Below are positions 33,511 to 40,920 of a stretch of 51,045 bases of DNA, in pieces. Location: positions 1 through 51,045 of the forward strand of contig CAZMWM010000003.1 of assembly GCA_964570105.1 (NCBI GenBank), given 5' to 3'. The notes beneath the pieces were generated by a model. It saw only the letters and a list, made by a program, of their open reading frames with translations, ran no database searches and was not told where the DNA came from. Each line of letters starts with the position of its first letter. Position 1 is the stretch's first letter. The DNA comes from SIG673 sp964570105 (GTDB lineage Bacteria; Bacillota; Clostridia; Oscillospirales; CAG-272). Made by a program: the position numbers and the translations under genes.

Positions 33511-34413
33511 TCAAACAGACCTCTTGCGGAAAAAATGCGCCGATATAAGGACATACACCGCGATAAGGAGTGCCACCGTACCGATGAGTACGGCATACAT
33601 CGCAGGCGTGGTCACTTTGTTGTCGAAGAAATATATATCACAGTCCACCACTCCTCTTAAAACGGATACAACTTCCTCCGGAACGCCCTGCTCCTCAAGG
33701 GCACTCAAAGCTCCGCGCATCGAAGCATTTCTGATGAGAGACGTACCGTACGTTCCCGGCAAAAACGCGAGCACCTTCTGAAGCCCTTCCGAAAACTGCG
33801 ATATAGGCATATACGCTCCGCAGATAAAGCCGTATCCGGAGCTGACGATAGTTCCCACCGCCGATATCTGCCCCTGCGTGGAAAGAAAATGATTGATGAT
33901 AGAGGAAAGCGCCGTACCGAACATAGTAAGCAAAAGGACGTCCGCCAGTAGCATCATTACGTCACCAAACGTCATATACCAGCCTATCGACGCTATGTAA
34001 ACAAGGCACAGAGCAGTAGCCGCAACGCACACGATGACCGTCGTCAGAAAAGTGGCAACGTAATAGCTGACGGCAAGTATCGGCTCGGACACGGGGGAAA
34101 CGGTAAGATCCTTGCGTATTCCCGTAGCCTTATCCTGCACCATTATCATATTGGAGCAGAACGCCACTGTCACACAGCTGACTGCAAGTATAGAGCTTAT
34201 GAGCTGACCGCCGACCAAGCCGTTTATAAGCTTATCGGGCACGTTCAGCTCCTGCGGTATGCCCGAAACGAAGGAGTCTCGGTATATGTTTCCGAGAAAC
34301 GTAGCATACAGCACCAAAAGTATCAACGGAGTGATAAGAGACGTAAAAAACACGCCCTTATCCTTAAAGAAAAGCGTAACGTTTCTTCTTATCATAGCAA
34401 GCAACGTTTTCAT
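33511..34413 (-). CDS. ABC-2 type transporter permease
   Basis: A 300-aa permease of the drug/lipid exporter type. A cytoplasmic start (MIRRNVTLFFKDKGVFF) leads to six hydrophobic helices (SLITPLILLVLYATFLG, LISSILAVSCVTVAFC, YYVATFLTTVIVCVAATALCLVYIA, VMMLLADVLLLTMFGTAL, SAVGTIVSSGYGFICGAYMP, AVLIGTVALLIAVYVLI). With the ATPase encoded just upstream it should form an exporter. I chose the ATG at 34413 (GGAGGGTGAT upstream). The longer frame to 34482 would overlap the ATPase gene and lacks a site. Confidence 0.9.
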   Translation of the reverse strand: MKTLLAMIRRNVTLFFKDKGVFFTSLITPLILLVLYATFLGNIYRDSFVSGIPQELNVPDKLINGLVGGQLISSILAVSCVTVAFCSNMIMVQDKATGIRKDLTVSPVSEPILAVSYYVATFLTTVIVCVAATALCLVYIASIGWYMTFGDVMMLLADVLLLTMFGTALSSIINHFLSTQGQISAVGTIVSSGYGFICGAYMPISQFSEGLQKVLAFLPGTYGTSLIRNASMRGALSALEEQGVPEEVVSVLRGVVDCDIYFFDNKVTTPAMYAVLIGTVALLIAVYVLISAHFFRKRSV

Positions 34414-34478
34414 ATGAATATCACCCTCCCCCGATCTAACGGAGGCTCCCTTCTCTGCGATATCTGTGTATTTGACTG

Positions 34479-35384
34479 TCAATTCACCGAAAGCTTATTA
34501 CCCGTGACCGCAAGGAAAACATCATCCATATTACCCTTTATGACTTCCCAATCCTTAAACAGCTCCGAATGCTCAAGTATGAGCGATGTTGCAACGGCTG
34601 TATTCGGTACCGCCACCCTAAAGCCGTCCGGAATAGGCTCGTAAGGATATCCGAGCGTCCGCACGTCATCCTCCACCGCTCCGTAAAGCGTTACGAAGTC
34701 TCCGGAATACCTGTTCTTAAGCTCAAGAGGCGTTCCCTCGGCAACCACCCGTCCACTGCTCAGTATCACGACGTGCTCGGCATCCGTAGCTTCCTCCATA
34801 TAATGCGTGGTCAGGAACACCGTAAGCCGTTCTTCTTTTCTGAGACAGCTTATCACGCTCCAAAGCTTTTTTCTGGTCTGAGGATCAAGTCCGGTGGTCG
34901 GCTCGTCAAGAATCAGTATGTCAGGTCTGTGGACAAGCGCTCTCGCGATATCGATACGCCTTCTTTGACCTCCCGAGAGCTTTCCGAGAGTGCGACCGAG
35001 CAGGTCGGAAAAATCAAGCAGCTCGGCAAGCTCCTGTATACGTTCCGTAGCCGCCTTGCCCGTGATACCGTAAAGAGCGGCGCGGCTAACGAGATTTTCC
35101 TTTACGTTCAACGACTTATCGAGCACCGAATTTTGAAACACCACGCCCAATCTGCCGCGAAGGTCTGCCGAAGCGCGTTCCATCGTCTTGCCCATGACCT
35201 TGACCTCTCCGTCATCCTTTGCAAGCTGACCGCAGATGATATTTATAGTTGTTGATTTTCCGGCACCGTTGATACCGAGGAAAGCGAACAGCTCACCTTC
35301 CTTTACGTTGAAGCTGATATCATCTACCGCTTTAACGTCTCCGAAGCTCTTTTTAAGTCCGGATATCTCAATTACGTTCTGCAT
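34479..35384 (-). CDS. ABC transporter ATP-binding protein (exporter type)
   Basis: A 301-aa ATPase with Walker A GINGAGKST, signature LSGGQRRR, Walker B LILDEPTTGLDP and the H-loop TTHYMEEA. A C-terminal extension of about 80 residues is typical of DrrA-like exporters. It energises the permease encoded 65 nt downstream. I chose the ATG at 35384 (AAGGGG upstream). The frame stays open into the structured repeat at 35421-35516, which supplies another ATG with an AAAGG site, so a longer product cannot be ruled out. Confidence 0.92.
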   Translation of the reverse strand: MQNVIEISGLKKSFGDVKAVDDISFNVKEGELFAFLGINGAGKSTTINIICGQLAKDDGEVKVMGKTMERASADLRGRLGVVFQNSVLDKSLNVKENLVSRAALYGITGKAATERIQELAELLDFSDLLGRTLGKLSGGQRRRIDIARALVHRPDILILDEPTTGLDPQTRKKLWSVISCLRKEERLTVFLTTHYMEEATDAEHVVILSSGRVVAEGTPLELKNRYSGDFVTLYGAVEDDVRTLGYPYEPIPDGFRVAVPNTAVATSLILEHSELFKDWEVIKGNMDDVFLAVTGNKLSVN

Positions 35385-35420
35385 AAGCATCCCCTTCCGT
35401 TTTAAATATCGCTCATTTAC

Positions 35421-35516
35421 CATTTTTATGACCGTGCCTTTCAAAATCACAGCAGTTTTGTGACGGTTTCGGCTTTGCTAAGGCACAAAACGCCTCTGAA
35501 AGATTTATCTTTCAGA
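35421..35516. repeat. Structured repeat, copy 1 (between tetR and the ABC ATPase gene)
   Basis: A 96-nt element, related over its length to 36792-36938. It contains GTGCCTT/AAGGCAC as distant arms, CAAAA...TTTTG inside, and a final CTGAAAGAT/ATCTTTCAG hairpin. The last hairpin overlaps the stop of tetR (35505-35507). It lies in the leader of the ABC ATPase gene on the minus strand. Confidence 0.75.
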
Positions 35517-36074
35517 CTTAAATCTTAATATGAGACCTTGATAAATATCCGTCAGCGTATCGCTGACCGTGTCCATATCAAGCTCCAGATACGAGGTCGC
35601 CGTCATAGTAGCTATACCGTGAACATATATCCACATTTCAAGATGAAATCTGCGCGCCTGCTCAAGGCTCAGTCCGATGTTCTTTTGGATAAGCTCCGGC
35701 ATTTGATCGAAATATCCATCAGCATCGCCCGATGCGTCCTCTTTTCCGTTCCTGTCGCGCATAAACAGAAATTTGAACAACTGCTTTTCCTCGTGCGCAA
35801 AAACTATATACGCGATCCCGGCGGACTTGTAAGGCGGATATTGCCGAGATGCGATCACCCTCTGTATATATTCCCCGTACAGCTCATTCGCGTACGCGAG
35901 AAGTTCTTTTCTCACTTCATCCATAGAGCTGTAATTCGAAAACACGGGCTGTGTGGATGTACCGAGCCGAGCCGCTATATTTCTCGCATTCAACGCTCGC
36001 TCGCCGCTCCGACGCACCACATCCGCGGCGGCTGAAATTATCTCACGCTTGGTAACCTTGATCCTTGGCGGCAT
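35505..36074 (-). CDS. TetR/AcrR family regulator
   Basis: A 189-aa regulator. The N-terminal helix-turn-helix (IISAAADVVRRSGERALNARNIAARLGTSTQPVFSNYSSMDEV) is followed by a helical ligand-binding domain (WG/C-type: TDIYQGLILRF). It is the first gene of an operon with an ABC exporter and a PAP2 phosphatase and probably controls it in response to an exported compound. The start has GAGGAG 5 nt upstream. An inverted repeat overlapping its own promoter (36097-36129) is the likely operator. The last codons are within the hairpin of the structured repeat. Confidence 0.92.
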   Translation of the reverse strand: MPPRIKVTKREIISAAADVVRRSGERALNARNIAARLGTSTQPVFSNYSSMDEVRKELLAYANELYGEYIQRVIASRQYPPYKSAGIAYIVFAHEEKQLFKFLFMRDRNGKEDASGDADGYFDQMPELIQKNIGLSLEQARRFHLEMWIYVHGIATMTATSYLELDMDTVSDTLTDIYQGLILRFKSER

Positions 36075-36096
36075 GACTGCTCCTCATAAATATAAC

Positions 36097-36129
36097 TTGT
36101 GATATATAACGATTGATATTTTATCACAA
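36097..36129. promoter_or_regulatory. Candidate TetR operator
   Basis: TTGTGATA (36097-36104) and TATCACAA (36122-36129) form an exact 8-bp inverted repeat with a 17-nt centre. It covers the -10 box and the predicted transcription start of tetR, the usual place for autorepression. Confidence 0.6.
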
Positions 36130-36146
36130 CGCCGTCCTTTTGTCAA
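36118..36146 (-). promoter_or_regulatory. Promoter of the tetR-ABC-PAP2 operon
   Basis: On the minus strand, TTGACA (36141-36146) and TAAAAT (36118-36123) are 17 nt apart. The -10 overlaps one arm of the candidate operator. Confidence 0.8.
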
Positions 36147-36241
36147 TGTAATATGCGCACAGTTAACAAATTGTTTAAATATGGCGAATGAATCGATATA
36201 AAAACAAAAAAGACTGATATCCGTAGATACCAGTCAAATCG

Positions 36242-36315
36242 TGGAGCGAGTGATGGGAATCGAACCCACGCGACCAGCTTGGAAGGCTGGGATTCTACCA
36301 TTGAACTACACTCGC
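36242..36315 (-). tRNA. tRNA-Gly (anticodon TCC)
   Basis: The minus strand folds as a full cloverleaf. Acceptor GCGAGTG/CACTCGC, D-arm GTTCAATGGTAGAAT, anticodon arm CCAGC-CTTCCAA-GCTGG with TCC, T-arm TGGG-TTCGATT-CCCA, discriminator T and encoded CCA (36242-36244). It reads GGA and GGG codons. Confidence 0.96.
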
Positions 36316-36380
36316 ATATACTCAACGGCGGCGCAAGGACACGGACATAAGCTCCGATCCTTGCGCACCGTCTCGTGCTT

Positions 36381-36455
36381 TGGTGACCCGTAGGGGAATC
36401 GAACCCCTGTTTCCGCCGTGAGAGGGCGGCGTCTTAGCCTCTTGACCAACAGGCC
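36381..36455 (-). tRNA. tRNA-Glu (anticodon CTC)
   Basis: The minus strand folds as a cloverleaf. Acceptor GGCCTGT/ACGGGTC, D-arm TTGGTCAAGAGGCTAAG, anticodon arm GCCGC-CCTCTCA-CGGCGG region with CTC, T-arm AGGGG-TTCGATT-CCCCT and encoded CCA (36381-36383). It reads GAG only, the rarer Glu isoacceptor in Firmicutes. It lies 65 nt upstream of tRNA-Gly on the same strand. Confidence 0.95.
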
Positions 36456-36474
36456 TTACGTCAGCAACGCATAT

Positions 36475-36503
36475 ATTATATCATACTCCTGCAGAAAATG
36501 CAA
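36475..36503 (-). promoter_or_regulatory. Promoter of the tRNA-Glu/tRNA-Gly pair
   Basis: On the minus strand, TTGCAT (36498-36503) and TATAAT (36475-36480) are 17 nt apart, starting transcription about 15-20 nt before tRNA-Glu. The core is shared with the promoter at 29541-29569. Confidence 0.8.
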
Positions 36504-36558
36504 TAGCTTTTACAAAAAAAGTTTATTAAATTTTCTTAACGCTTTATTTATCCGCAGA

Positions 36559-36795
36559 TCACCCGTTATCGCGCTTTTTGTTTATATCACAGTCTGAGCA
36601 GTCGATCACGATCTTTTTACAGCTATTGCAATAAAATGCCCTGACAGCAGAGCCTTTCCAAACGCTGTGCGCAGAAAGGAGCACATCTCCTTGCATTCTC
36701 GTCACAAAGATCCGTCTCGATCTCTGCCAACGAAGCTCTTGAGGTGACTGTATCACGCCTTCTTCAAGCTCGGCTTTGCAATACGGACAAAGCAT
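36559..36795 (-). CDS. Small zinc-binding protein (DUF6487-like)
   Basis: A 78-aa protein with CPYCKAELEEGVIQSP at the start and FYCNSCKKIVID near the end: two CxxC knuckles that together make one zinc site, with DCSDCD just behind. The arrangement matches small single-domain proteins of the DUF6487 type; function unknown. I chose the ATG at 36795, about 13 nt after AAAGG; an ATG at 36807 lies only 1 nt from that site. The start codon region lies in the second copy of the structured repeat. Confidence 0.75.
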   Translation of the reverse strand: MLCPYCKAELEEGVIQSPQELRWQRSRRIFVTRMQGDVLLSAHSVWKGSAVRAFYCNSCKKIVIDCSDCDINKKRDNG

Positions 36796-36938
36796 AATTA
36801 TGACCATGCCTTTCTAAAATATCACGGTAGTTTTGTGGTGGTTTCGGCTTTGCCGAAATAGCGATCGTTCAGATCGCCAAGGCACAAAACGCACCTGAAA
36901 TATCTATTCTTTCAGGCTTGAAAGATCCGTCTTTCAAG
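36792..36938. repeat. Structured repeat, copy 2 (upstream of the small zinc-binding protein)
   Basis: Related to 35421-35516, with the same order: ATGACC-TGCCTTTC, AAAAT-CAC, AGTTTTGTG, GGTTTCGGCTTTGC, AAGGCACAAAACGC, CTGAAA...TTTCAG. This copy has an extra 22-nt stretch with a GCGATC/GATCGC hairpin (36861-36878) in the middle and a further CTTGAAAGA/TCTTTCAAG hairpin (36917-36938) at the end. Confidence 0.75.
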
Positions 36939-36993
36939 CTTTCCTCCTGTGTTTTCGCATCTCTCGCCCATCCGAAAGCGGTAGGAACGCTCC

Positions 36994-37024
36994 CGGCTAT
37001 CCGCGATGCTCACGCGGATAGCCG
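36994..37024 (-). terminator. Perfect hairpin after the isomerase gene
   Basis: CGGCTATCCGCG (36994-37005) pairs over 12 bp with CGCGGATAGCCG (37013-37024). It lies about 50 nt beyond the stop of the gene at 37072. There is no U run on the minus strand, so termination is inferred. Confidence 0.5.
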
Positions 37025-37071
37025 TAACGTCCGTTTTATTGATCTTGCCCCGTTCCGTAAGCTACGGATAC

Positions 37072-38040
37072 TCAAGCCCAGCTCATAGTGGTAGGCTTAG
37101 GCTCCCTGATGATACACTCCTTAAGGAATGCCACCGCCTTTTCAAGTCCTTCGTCCTTGGTCATAAGGCTGTCCTCGTGCTCGATGCTGAGCACCTTATC
37201 GTATCCGACGAGACGGAGATTTGATATCATATCTCTCCAATACTGCATATCGTGACCGTATCCGATGGCACGGAACACCCAACTGCGATGTATCTCGTCC
37301 CCGTAATGCTTGGTATCAAGAACTCCGAACTTCGCGGTGTTGATATCATCCACCTTGGTATCCTTTGCGTGGAAGTGATATATCGCCCCTTCGAGCGCAC
37401 GGATAGCCGCCGCGGGATCTATACCCTGCCATACGAGGTGCGAAGGATCGAAGTTTGCTCCTATCGTATCTCCGACAGCGGCACGGAGCTTAAGCAACGT
37501 CTCGGGATTATACACACAGAAGCCGGGGTGCATCTCCAGCGCTATCTTCGTAACACCGTGAGCGTTCGCGAAGGCGACCGCCTCCTTCCAATAAGGTATG
37601 AGCACCTCGTTCCACTGATAATCGAGTATCGAAAGAAAATCGTCCGGCCACGGGCAGGTCACCCAATTCGGATACTTAGCTCCGGGATGGTCACCGGGGC
37701 ATCCGGAAAAGGTTATGACGGTATCAAGCCCGAGCTTTTCCGCCAAAAGCACCGCCTCACGGAAATCGGTATCAAAGCCCTTGGCTATCTCGGCGTTCGG
37801 ATGCACGGGATTTCCGTGCGCGGCAAGCGCCGCGATCTCGATGCCGTATTTATCTACCGTAGCTTTAAATTCATCGAATTTTTTCGCATCGTTGAGAAGC
37901 ACATGCGGATCGCAATGCGCCTTTCCCGGATATCCTCCGGCACCGATCTCGACAGCCTCAACTCCGAGCGAGGAAAGGCGCGCCAAGGTCTCGTCCAGCG
38001 TTTTTTCGCCGTAAAGATTTGCAAGAACACACAACTTCAT
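37072..38040 (-). CDS. Sugar phosphate isomerase/epimerase (AP endonuclease 2-like TIM barrel)
   Basis: A 322-aa TIM-barrel protein: LGVEAVEIGAGGYPGKAH, then VITFSGCPGDHPGAKYPNWVTCPWPDD, the metal-site strands IALEMHPGF and GANFDPSHLVWQG, YHFHAKDTK, and VLSIEHEDSLM. Members isomerise or epimerise keto sugars or inositol derivatives. It starts 33 nt after the oxidoreductase gene, and the pair probably works in one catabolic path for an unusual sugar. The start has AGGAGG within 15 nt. Confidence 0.92.
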   Translation of the reverse strand: MKLCVLANLYGEKTLDETLARLSSLGVEAVEIGAGGYPGKAHCDPHVLLNDAKKFDEFKATVDKYGIEIAALAAHGNPVHPNAEIAKGFDTDFREAVLLAEKLGLDTVITFSGCPGDHPGAKYPNWVTCPWPDDFLSILDYQWNEVLIPYWKEAVAFANAHGVTKIALEMHPGFCVYNPETLLKLRAAVGDTIGANFDPSHLVWQGIDPAAAIRALEGAIYHFHAKDTKVDDINTAKFGVLDTKHYGDEIHRSWVFRAIGYGHDMQYWRDMISNLRLVGYDKVLSIEHEDSLMTKDEGLEKAVAFLKECIIREPKPTTMSWA

Positions 38041-38073
38041 ATCAAAGTTCCTCCTGTATGATCATTTTTAAGT

Positions 38074-39162
38074 TCAGTTGAAATAGAAGGGCTTTCCGCT
38101 CTTTGCGGACTCGTATATTCCCTCAAGTATCCTCGTAACACAGAACGCCTGCTCGGGAAGCACGCAGGGCTGAGTATCGTTCACAACTGCATCTATCCAC
38201 TGCCTTGCCTCAAGCTCTGACATATCCGCATTTCCGGTACCCTCGTAGAATGCGGCGCCGCCCACGTTCATATCGGGCTTGAATACGTACTGCCTACCGT
38301 TACGCACGCCGTTGATCTCAAGCCCGGAATCGGCAAGCTGAGCTGCACCGGCAAGCGTTCCGCAGATACTGGTCCTTGCCTCTCTGGTCTCGGTGGTATT
38401 GAGCGCCCAAGAGGACTCAAGGATGACGGTAGCACCGTTCTCCATCACGACAAATCCGAATGCACTGTCCTCGACCGTAAACTTTGCCGGATCCCAATTT
38501 CCCCATGCGTTGCCCTGATCGGTCTGGTCATTCAGAGCGTGATATGTAGTTCCGACGCAATATTTGGGCTTGTAGTTGTTCATCACCCAAAGCGTAAGGT
38601 CGAGCGCGTGGGTTCCTATATCTATAAGCGGACCTCCGCCCTGCTCGTATTCGTTAAGGAATACACCCCACGTGGGAACCGCTCTGCGACGGATAGCGTG
38701 CGCTTTGGCGAAATATATGTCGCCGAACGTACCCTCTTCAGCCTCGTGCTTCAGGTACTGTGAGTCGGCACGCTGACGGCTCTGGTAACCGATGGTGAGC
38801 TTTTTGCCCGTGCGGTTCGCCGCGTCTATCATCTTCTGCGCCTCGGCGGAATTTATCGCCATCGGCTTTTCGCACATAACATGCTTTCCTGCCTCGAGAG
38901 CGTCAACGGTTATAAAGCTGTGCGAACGGTTGGGAGTGCAGACGTGAACTACCTCTATGTCGCCGTCCTTAAGCAGCTCCTTGTAATCCGTGTACACCTT
39001 GGCATCCGCAGTACCGTACTTTTTCTTCGCTTCTTCCGCGCGTTCGGGAATTATGTCACAAAATGCGACCATCTGAACGTTTTTGAGCTTATGAAGCGAA
39101 GGCATATGCTTTCCGTTTGCAATTCCGCCGCATCCGATGATGCCCACTTTTACTGTTCTCAT
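38074..39162 (-). CDS. Gfo/Idh/MocA family oxidoreductase
   Basis: A 362-aa protein with Rossmann motif GIIGCGGIANGKHMP, the catalytic-loop MCEKPMAI with the canonical EKP lysine, and the C-terminal substrate domain (GGGPLIDIGTHALDLTLWVM with the typical D-x3-H). It is a probable NAD(P)-dependent sugar or cyclitol dehydrogenase. I chose the ATG at 39162 (AAAGGAG 8 nt upstream); the TTG 18 nt earlier overlaps this site. It is transcribed from 39227-39255 together with the TIM-barrel isomerase gene. Confidence 0.93.
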   Translation of the reverse strand: MRTVKVGIIGCGGIANGKHMPSLHKLKNVQMVAFCDIIPERAEEAKKKYGTADAKVYTDYKELLKDGDIEVVHVCTPNRSHSFITVDALEAGKHVMCEKPMAINSAEAQKMIDAANRTGKKLTIGYQSRQRADSQYLKHEAEEGTFGDIYFAKAHAIRRRAVPTWGVFLNEYEQGGGPLIDIGTHALDLTLWVMNNYKPKYCVGTTYHALNDQTDQGNAWGNWDPAKFTVEDSAFGFVVMENGATVILESSWALNTTETREARTSICGTLAGAAQLADSGLEINGVRNGRQYVFKPDMNVGGAAFYEGTGNADMSELEARQWIDAVVNDTQPCVLPEQAFCVTRILEGIYESAKSGKPFYFN

Positions 39163-39193
39163 GATATTTGCTCCTTTCAAGCTCTGTTGTTTT

Positions 39194-39255
39194 GGTATTT
39201 ATAAAAATATTTATGATACCGAGATAAGTTTATACCGTTTGTGCGGATATGTCAA
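39194..39255 (-). promoter_or_regulatory. Promoter and palindrome before the oxidoreductase-isomerase pair
   Basis: On the minus strand, TTGACA (39250-39255) and TAAACT (39227-39232) are 17 nt apart. Just downstream, GGTATTTATAAA (39194-39205) and TTTATGATACC (39210-39220) form an imperfect palindrome that may be an operator. Confidence 0.55.
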
Positions 39256-39294
39256 GAGAAATGATGTAATATCCAATAAATTCACCCAAGAGCA

Positions 39295-40854
39295 TCATCG
39301 CAGATCGAGAACGAGCTGTATCTCGCCGTCCTTCGGCGCGATCACGTGATCCGATGCGCGACCTGACACCTCGGCGCTGACACCCATGCTGTATTCAAAC
39401 CCATTATGGCGATAAGCAAATCCGATCTCCGTACGCTTTATATCCGTGCATCCCTTGCTCGTATATTTATGCTCCGATCCCTCAAACGCAGTGTCCGCAT
39501 CGTGCTCTCCGAGCTTATATGTCCACGACGCATCTCCCGTGATACTTATGCCGCCTTCGGTAAATACTATCCTCCCGAGCTTCCCGTTACGGTATTTGAC
39601 GTCGGCAACGAGCGTCCCGTCCGCTTCCTTGACATTCACTTCGGATACAGGCTCGTCACAAATGATACCGGCATCCTTTTCCTCCGATACCCAAAGACAT
39701 CCGTCCGCTATCGGAAGAGTGTCGTACCATGCGTCAAACCCATGAGTTCCTTCATTTAAGTACCGTTCCGCGTACCGTTCGTCGAATTTCGTTACGTCAC
39801 GCAGACGCAGCTCACCCTTTTCCAAGAACAGATCTGCCCGGTAATTCTTGCAGTTATACCAATAGGACTGCAGACCGAGACCGAGGCAATCTCTCGTGGC
39901 ACACAGCGCGGAAGGCGGCGTCTGCTTGAAATTATTTTTAAACCATTCACCGGTGTCTCCAAGCTTTTCGACCGTGATCGATCCGTCATCCACGCGCTTT
40001 CTGAGCTGTTCGAGCTGACGCATATATCCAACGCAGAAATTCTCCCAACCGAAAGAATTTTCCTGTCCGGTGGTTATATGCGCAAGCGAGAGAGACGGCT
40101 CGTCAAAATACGAGCTGAGCAGACATTCGATCTTATCAATATCCTTACCGCTGTCCGCATACGGCTCCAAGGTACACACTGTACCTCCGGCGCACTCCGG
40201 ACGCGCCCGTTTGTCATAGCTGAATATCGGATCGATACCGAGCATCCGAAAAACGGGGACCTTTATCGCATATTCATCCGATTGCGCAGGTGAGAGCATA
40301 TTGAGCTTCGACGGGTAATATCCACCGCTGTAATATCCTCCCCAAAGCGTATACGCATCGACCGCATGCTGTTCCCTGCATATACAGAACGCCTTCATTT
40401 CGTATTTTTCGCTCATATATCTTATCGAATAAGCATCAAGGAGCCAGCTTCCGGCTACCTTGGGATACTCACCGAAGATATCCTTGAATTTCGAAAACAC
40501 AGCATCGATTATCTTCTCGCGTTCCGCAGGAGAATATCCCATCAAAAATCCCGGGTATACGTACCAATCCCAATCATATCCCTCGCGACCGCCCCACTCA
40601 AGCCCGATGCTCTCTATAAGCTCACGGCAATTTTCAAACCAAACGCCAAGCTCGGTAGCCTCATCGCGCGAGCGCAAAAACAGTTCTCTGAAGTCCTCAC
40701 GTTGCATAGCGTCGTATTGCAACAGAAACGTATGCGCAAGCCCTGCCGCCTTATCGGCTTCGAGCTGTTTTGCAACGGGAGTATAAAGATCCATCTCCAT
40801 ACGCGGCTCGATGCCTCTGACAAAGTTAACGAGATTTACAACCTTTCTTCCCAA
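39295..40854 (-). CDS. Protein of unknown family, probably carbohydrate-active
   Basis: A 519-aa soluble protein without signal peptide. The N-terminal 300 residues look like an alpha/beta barrel: LVNFVRGIEPR, TFLLQYDAM, ELGVWFENCRELIESIGLEW, YDWDWYVYPGFLMGY, GSWLLDAYSIRYMSEKYEMK, YTLWGGYYSGGYYPSKLN, PVFRMLGIDPIFSYD. The aromatic- and Asp-rich motifs resemble distant polysaccharide-deacetylase or GH57/GH38-like folds. The last 150 residues look like a beta domain. I do not recognise a named family. It starts with TTG after GAGGAGG and lies upstream of the oxidoreductase and isomerase genes on the same strand, so a role in handling the same sugar is inferred. Confidence 0.7.
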   Translation of the reverse strand: MGRKVVNLVNFVRGIEPRMEMDLYTPVAKQLEADKAAGLAHTFLLQYDAMQREDFRELFLRSRDEATELGVWFENCRELIESIGLEWGGREGYDWDWYVYPGFLMGYSPAEREKIIDAVFSKFKDIFGEYPKVAGSWLLDAYSIRYMSEKYEMKAFCICREQHAVDAYTLWGGYYSGGYYPSKLNMLSPAQSDEYAIKVPVFRMLGIDPIFSYDKRARPECAGGTVCTLEPYADSGKDIDKIECLLSSYFDEPSLSLAHITTGQENSFGWENFCVGYMRQLEQLRKRVDDGSITVEKLGDTGEWFKNNFKQTPPSALCATRDCLGLGLQSYWYNCKNYRADLFLEKGELRLRDVTKFDERYAERYLNEGTHGFDAWYDTLPIADGCLWVSEEKDAGIICDEPVSEVNVKEADGTLVADVKYRNGKLGRIVFTEGGISITGDASWTYKLGEHDADTAFEGSEHKYTSKGCTDIKRTEIGFAYRHNGFEYSMGVSAEVSGRASDHVIAPKDGEIQLVLDLR

Positions 40855-40920
40855 AACTCAATGTCCTCCTCGGTGTATTTATGTTCCAAATATGTTGTAT
40901 GTCCGATGCTCGGGCAAGGC

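Noticed and set aside
36143..36325. A 60-codon open frame across the tRNA-Gly gene
   Set aside because: It is the usual spurious translation of a tRNA; the cloverleaf explains the sequence fully.
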